NCBI GenBank assembly: GCA_965243415.1
Contig: OZ251549.1
Location: forward strand, 2,728,001 to 2,792,000
Length of the DNA: 64,000 nucleotides
Direction of reading: 5' to 3'
Origin: G965204755 sp965243415
Lineage (GTDB): Bacteria; Acidobacteriota; Vicinamibacteria; Marinacidobacterales; Marinacidobacteraceae
Shown here: piece after piece, positions 59,961 through 64,000 of the stretch
How positions within the stretch are numbered: the first letter of the stretch is position 1
Layout: every line of letters starts with the position of its first letter
The notes under the pieces: generated by a model
Seen by the model: the letters and a program-made list of their open reading frames with translations, nothing else
Databases searched by the model: none
What the model was told of the DNA's origin: nothing
Made by a program: the position numbers and the translations under genes

Positions 59961-61004
59961 GTGCAGACCGAGTTCCTCGAGTTCGAGGCCGAGATCCGGA
60001 CCGCGGTGCGGCGCATCGAGGCGCTCACCGGGTTCCCGGACCGACGCCGCGACGAGATCGCGCGTCTCGAGCGGGAGTTGCGGGAAGTTCGGGAACGGGT
60101 CTATGCCGATCTCACTCCCTGGCAGCGGGTGCTCGCCGCGCGCCATCCGGAGCGGCCCTACTGCCTCGACTATGTGGAGCGGCTCTTCACCGGGTTCACC
60201 GAACTCCACGGGGACCGGCGCTATGCGGACGACCCGGCGGTGGTGGGAGGCCCGGCCTGGCTCCGGGGCCGGCCGGTCATGGTGATCGGGCAGCAGAAGG
60301 GCCGGGACACCGCGCAGCGGATCCACCGCAACTACGGGATGCCGCGACCCGAGGGGTACCGCAAGGCGCTCCGGCTCATGAAACTCGCCGAGAAGTTCCG
60401 GCGGCCGGTGATCACCCTGGTGGACACCCCCGGCGCGTTCCCCGGCATCGAGGCCGAGGAGCGCGGCCAGGCGGAGGCCATCGCCGTGAACCTGCGGGAG
60501 ATGGCGCGGCTCGAGGTCCCGGTCGTCGTGGCCGTCATCGGGGAGGGAGGGAGCGGCGGCGCCCTGGGGATCGCGGTCGGCGACCGCATCCTGATGATGG
60601 AGAACGCGATCTACTCGGTGATCTCGCCGGAAGGCTGCGCCGCGATCCTCTGGAAGAATCCCGGAAGCGTCCGGGAGGCCGCCGCGGAGGCGGCGAAACG
60701 CATGCGGATCACCGCCGCGGACCACCTCGCGAACGGGATCATCGACGAGATCGTCCCGGAACCGCCGGGCGGCGCCCACGCCGACCCGGAGGCCGCTGCC
60801 GAACTGTTGGGAACGCGGCTGCGGCAGGCGCTTTCGAGAGTGGCCGACAAGGCCCCCGCGGCGCTCCTCCGGGAGCGGTTCCTCAAGATCCGGGACCTCG
60901 GCCGGGTCGGGCTGGCGGAGGCCGGCTCCGGGGCCGCGCCGGCGCCGGCCGGCCCGCTTCCTTCCACTCCGCGCCCGCCGGAGGCGCATTCCGCTTCGGG
61001 CTGA
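59961..61004 (+). CDS. accA: Acetyl-CoA carboxylase carboxyltransferase, alpha subunit
   Basis: A 347-residue AccA. Blocks LEFEAEIRTAVRRIEAL (N-terminal helix), ARHPERPYCLDYVERLF, VMVIGQQKGRDTAQRI, RNYGMPRPEGYRKALRLMKL, DTPGAFPGIEAEERGQAEAI and GEGGSGGALGIAVGDRI are all typical. It transfers the carboxyl group from biotin to acetyl-CoA for fatty acid synthesis with AccD, which is not in the window. A ~30-residue Ala/Pro-rich tail is extra. GTG start at 59961, no clear ribosome site; a TAGACT hexamer ends seven bases before it. Confidence 0.96.
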   Translation: MQTEFLEFEAEIRTAVRRIEALTGFPDRRRDEIARLERELREVRERVYADLTPWQRVLAARHPERPYCLDYVERLFTGFTELHGDRRYADDPAVVGGPAWLRGRPVMVIGQQKGRDTAQRIHRNYGMPRPEGYRKALRLMKLAEKFRRPVITLVDTPGAFPGIEAEERGQAEAIAVNLREMARLEVPVVVAVIGEGGSGGALGIAVGDRILMMENAIYSVISPEGCAAILWKNPGSVREAAAEAAKRMRITAADHLANGIIDEIVPEPPGGAHADPEAAAELLGTRLRQALSRVADKAPAALLRERFLKIRDLGRVGLAEAGSGAAPAPAGPLPSTPRPPEAHSASG

Positions 61005-61038
61005 GGCCGGCGGCCGTCCCCGCCCCCGAACCAGCGTC

Positions 61039-63282
61039 ATGGCCGCGAATCGCGCCGGTCGCGCCGCGCCGCCGCCGCGGCGTCCCGGCTCGTTCCGCCG
61101 GGGGTTCCTGCCGGCGCTGGTGGTCTGCGGATTCGTCCTGTTCACGATCTTCCTGGGATCGCGGCTGCGGGAAGGGTTCGATCGACAGGTCGCCGAGGAC
61201 GAGATCGGAGTCGCCGAGGAGCCGGAAGAAGTGGTCTCCCGGGCCATCGAGTTCACCGTGGACGAGCAGGGACGTCCGCTGCTCACGGTGATCGCCGAGG
61301 AAGCGACCGGACGCAGCGACGGGCGGCAGCGGTTCCTCGGCGTCACCGCGCGGTTCTACGAGACCTGGGAGGGGGGCGACGCGGAGATCGCCGCCGACGA
61401 ACTGCTCCTCGACACCGGCTCCGGGTCGCTCGAGTTCCTCGGGAACGCCCTGCTCGTCACCGAGGACCTCGAGCTCGGCGGGCCGCACCTGCGCTTCCGC
61501 CGGGCCCCGGACCACCTGTGGTCGAACGATCCGGTCCAGTTCAGTACCGACGAGTTCGCCGGGGTGGCGCTGTCCTTCCGGTTCCGCATCGACACCCGGG
61601 AGGTGCACCTGCGCGGCGTCACCGTGGTCTCCCGGACCGGTGACGGAGTGTCCGCGCTGGCGGAGACGGCGGTGTTCGATCCGCTGACGACGGACACCAC
61701 TCTCTTCGGCGGGGTGGAACTGACCACCGACCGGGTGGAGTTGACCTCGCGGGAGAGCGTGATCCTGCGCCGGGATCCGGCCCGCGGCCGACTGGAAACG
61801 GTCGAGGCCGGGTTCGGGACCGCGCTGCGGCTCCTCCCGCCGGCGGCCGGGGATCCCGACCTCGGCGGAGCCGCGTCCGACCTCGGCGAAGCCGCGTCCG
61901 CTGCCGAAGCCGTCTTCGAGAGCGGCCCGTCCGGCGGGAGCGCGGCCCCGGGCCCGGCCCGGGAGGCGGAAAGCCCGGCGGAGAACGGCGCCGGGGACGC
62001 GCCGGAAGACCCCGGGGGGGTGGTGCTCTACGGCGATTCGGTCCGGATCGCCCTGGCCGGGGGGCGGCGACCGGAACGCGTGGTGGTGGAGGTCGGTCCG
62101 CTGCTGGAGACGCCGGCCGGAGCCGAATTGCGCGGGGAGCGGGCCGAACTGGAATTCGGTTCGACAGCCCCCGGCGCGACGGACCCCGGGAGCGACCGCG
62201 TCCGGTTCGAAGGCGAGGTGCGGACGGAACTGATGACCCGGGGGGAGACCCCCTTCCGCGTGGACCTGGAGTCCGATCGGGCCGAGTTCACGCTCGACCG
62301 CGGCGGCGCCGCCGGCGGGGCGACCTTCACCGGCGGCGTCGAGGCGAAGGTCGCCGGGACGGAGGCCTCCGGGGACACGGCCGTCTGGGACGGGGAGGTC
62401 ACCCTGACCGTCACCGGTTCGCCCCGGGTCCGGGACGGGTCGGTGCTCGACCTCGAAGGGAGGGAAGTGACGGTCGTCGTGGGGACGAAGACCGCGGTCA
62501 CGGTGCGCGGGGAGGTCGGCGCCCGGTTCGACGCCCGGCGCCTGGGTTGGCTGCCCGGGGATTTCGAGAGCGCCGCGCTGTTCTGCGAGACCGCCGCCCT
62601 GGAGAGCGGGAGCGGGCGGGGAATCTTCGACGGCGGGGTGCGGCTCCTGTTCGGGCGCAGCCGTTTCGAGGCGCAGCGTCTCGATCTCGACACCGACGCG
62701 CGGGCGCTCTTCGCTTCCGGCGGGGTCGAGACCGCGATGGAGGTGCGCACCGGGCCCGCGGGCGGGGGGGCGCCCCCGGCGGCGGCGGACAGCGGGGCCC
62801 TCGGCGACGCCGATTCCCCGGACGACGGTTCCGCGGCCGACCCGGAGCAGACCGCGTTCAGCGCCTCCGCCGATCGTTTCGAGTTCCGGGCGGCCGAAGG
62901 CTGGATGCGATGGAACGGCGAGCCGCGCCTCACCGTGGGGAAGGAGGGCGAGGACGCGACCCGGGTGGTGGCCGGGGAGATCTCGGCGGAACTCACCGGC
63001 GACGGGGCCCTCGCCGGTCTGGTGGGGGAGCGTTCGGCGCGATTCGAACAGGCCGGGCACCGGGCCGAGGGCCGCCGTCTCCGCTACGAGCCGCGCCGGC
63101 GCCGGCTCACCGCCTGGGGCGCTCCGGCCCGGGTCGAAGCCGAGGGCCGTTCTTCCGAGGGGGGGCGGCTGGTTCTCGACCTCGGCGGCGAGACCTCCGC
63201 AGTCGAAGCGAGTCGGCAGCGGCGCGCCACCGCCCGCACCCGGCTGAGCCGCCGCCGACCGGGGGAGGGAGGCGGAGCGTGA
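61039..63282 (+). CDS. LPS-transport LptC/LptA (OstA)-like protein, extended
   Basis: A 747-residue protein with one N-terminal membrane anchor (FLPALVVCGFVLFTIFLGSRL, ~27-46) and a long beta-rich periplasmic body. Repeated short strands of the type 'GSGSLEFLGNALLVTEDLEL', 'ALAETAVFDPLTTDTTLFGG' and 'GGRLVLDLGGE' match OstA/LptA-LptC beta-jellyroll repeats. LptC proteins are usually ~190 residues, LptA ~180, so this looks like several jelly rolls in one chain, perhaps forming the whole periplasmic bridge. Two acidic low-complexity linkers occur. The stop overlaps lptB (GTGA), strongly supporting a role in lipopolysaccharide export. Confidence 0.82.
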   Translation: MAANRAGRAAPPPRRPGSFRRGFLPALVVCGFVLFTIFLGSRLREGFDRQVAEDEIGVAEEPEEVVSRAIEFTVDEQGRPLLTVIAEEATGRSDGRQRFLGVTARFYETWEGGDAEIAADELLLDTGSGSLEFLGNALLVTEDLELGGPHLRFRRAPDHLWSNDPVQFSTDEFAGVALSFRFRIDTREVHLRGVTVVSRTGDGVSALAETAVFDPLTTDTTLFGGVELTTDRVELTSRESVILRRDPARGRLETVEAGFGTALRLLPPAAGDPDLGGAASDLGEAASAAEAVFESGPSGGSAAPGPAREAESPAENGAGDAPEDPGGVVLYGDSVRIALAGGRRPERVVVEVGPLLETPAGAELRGERAELEFGSTAPGATDPGSDRVRFEGEVRTELMTRGETPFRVDLESDRAEFTLDRGGAAGGATFTGGVEAKVAGTEASGDTAVWDGEVTLTVTGSPRVRDGSVLDLEGREVTVVVGTKTAVTVRGEVGARFDARRLGWLPGDFESAALFCETAALESGSGRGIFDGGVRLLFGRSRFEAQRLDLDTDARALFASGGVETAMEVRTGPAGGGAPPAAADSGALGDADSPDDGSAADPEQTAFSASADRFEFRAAEGWMRWNGEPRLTVGKEGEDATRVVAGEISAELTGDGALAGLVGERSARFEQAGHRAEGRRLRYEPRRRRLTAWGAPARVEAEGRSSEGGRLVLDLGGETSAVEASRQRRATARTRLSRRRPGEGGGA
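61858..61899. repeat. 21-bp tandem duplication in the LptC/LptA-like gene
   Basis: Two near-identical 21-base units (one difference) encode Asp-Leu-Gly-(Gly/Glu)-Ala-Ala-Ser twice in a linker. Confidence 0.85.
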
Positions 63283-64000
63283 GTCTCCCGGCGGACGGGA
63301 TCCGGTCCGGGGACGGGGCGGCGGACGAGTCGGGCGGGCCGGCGGGCCGGCCGACTCCGGCGCGCGTCCTCGCCTGCCATGCCCTGGTGAAGAGATACGG
63401 GAAGCGGCCGGTGGTGAACGAGGTCGCGGTCCGGGTCGAGAGCGGCGAGGTCGTGGGCCTCCTCGGCCCGAACGGCGCCGGGAAGACGACCACCTTCCAC
63501 CTGATGGTGGGGCTGGCCCGCCCCGAAGCGGGAACGGTGACGCTCGACGACCGGGATCTGACCGACCTGCCGGTCCATCTCCGGGCCCGCTGCGGCATCG
63601 GGTACCTGCCGCAGGAACCCTCGATCTTCCGGGGGTTGACGGTGGAGGAGAACGTCCTCGCCATCCTGGAGACGGTCCCGGGGATGAAGCGCGCGGCGCG
63701 GAAGCAGCGGGCGGCCGCGTTGCTGGCTGACCTGGGGCTCACCGAGCGGGCCCGGAACCTGGGGCAGGCCCTCTCCGGGGGCGAGCGCCGCCGCGCCGAG
63801 ATCGCGCGGGCGCTCGCCCGGGATCCGGCTTTCCTGCTGCTGGACGAACCCTTCGCCGCCATCGATCCCATCGCGGTCTCCGAAGTCCAGCGCATCGTGG
63901 CCCGGCTCCGGGATCGGGGGCTCGGGGTGCTGGTGACCGACCACAGCATCCGGGAGACGCTGCAGGTCACCGACCGCGCGTACATCATCGAGAACGGACG
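63279..64000 (+). CDS. lptB: LPS export ABC transporter ATP-binding protein LptB (partial)
   Basis: The gene runs off the right edge after ~240 codons. Walker A GPNGAGKTT (63-71), Q-loop YLPQEPSIF, signature LSGGERRRAEIARAL, Walker B FLLLDEPFAAIDPI and the H-loop VTDHSIRET are present and in the usual LptB wording. It powers extraction of lipopolysaccharide from the inner membrane with LptFG. A ~30-residue Asp/Gly/Pro-rich N-terminal extension precedes the ABC domain. GTG start overlaps the stop of the preceding gene. Confidence 0.95.
   Translation, partial: MSLPADGIRSGDGAADESGGPAGRPTPARVLACHALVKRYGKRPVVNEVAVRVESGEVVGLLGPNGAGKTTTFHLMVGLARPEAGTVTLDDRDLTDLPVHLRARCGIGYLPQEPSIFRGLTVEENVLAILETVPGMKRAARKQRAAALLADLGLTERARNLGQALSGGERRRAEIARALARDPAFLLLDEPFAAIDPIAVSEVQRIVARLRDRGLGVLVTDHSIRETLQVTDRAYIIENG

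Overview
This window is very GC-rich (roughly 70-75%) bacterial DNA. Coding capacity points to a two-membrane (Gram-negative type) bacterium: an LptB ATPase with a fused LptC/LptA-like protein, phosphatidylethanolamine synthesis genes (psd, pssA), many exported lipoproteins and Tat or Sec signal peptides. The abundance of PQQ-like beta-propeller proteins that open with a WPQ(F/W)RG-type motif, S9 peptidases, arylsulfotransferase-like lipoproteins and TAXI-type TRAP transporters recalls uncultured Planctomycetota, Acidobacteriota, Gemmatimonadota or similar lineages. The sequence alone does not let me choose a phylum. GTG and TTG starts and 1-4 base start/stop overlaps are common. I found no rRNA, tRNA or CRISPR array.

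Layout. 1-1346: end of an IS1634-type insertion sequence next to a truncated AAA-type ATPase gene. 1424-16295: a divergent accessory block of six PQQ-like beta-propeller proteins mixed with an iron-containing alcohol dehydrogenase, an S9 peptidase and a zinc-finger protein; reading diverges at about 8 kb. 16298-23315: an SGNH-like exported protein, two tandem arylsulfotransferase-like lipoproteins (one carrying a 25-base C tract), a dead transposase remnant and a seventh propeller. 23401-24068: a ribbon-helix-helix/PIN toxin-antitoxin pair. 24124-29165 and 39210-42340: two TAXI-TRAP transporter loci, the first behind an amidase and a small Tat-signal protein. 29516-39250: DacB-type carboxypeptidase, a lone E1-alpha dehydrogenase subunit, an AhpD-like protein, a DUF349 coiled-coil protein, an MFS transporter with an alpha/beta hydrolase, and a PgsA-like enzyme. 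42384-64000: mostly core genes (mutS, tsaB, psd-pssA, guaA, dnaE, accA, lpt genes), interrupted by a large orphan histidine kinase divergent from an eighth propeller.

The most unusual signals are: (1) near absence of the palindrome ACGT over the whole window (I found eight copies where about 150 are expected), so strong that Asp-Val, Tyr-Val, His-Val and Asn-Val pairs use GAT/TAT/CAT/AAT before GTG; (2) the C25 homopolymer inside the linker of one arylsulfotransferase-like lipoprotein, a likely phase-variation switch; (3) the translationally coupled propeller cluster with unusual fusions (ankyrin, EF-hand, jelly-roll-like domain); (4) repeated, independent 12-bp (four-codon) tandem expansions in signal peptides and linkers.
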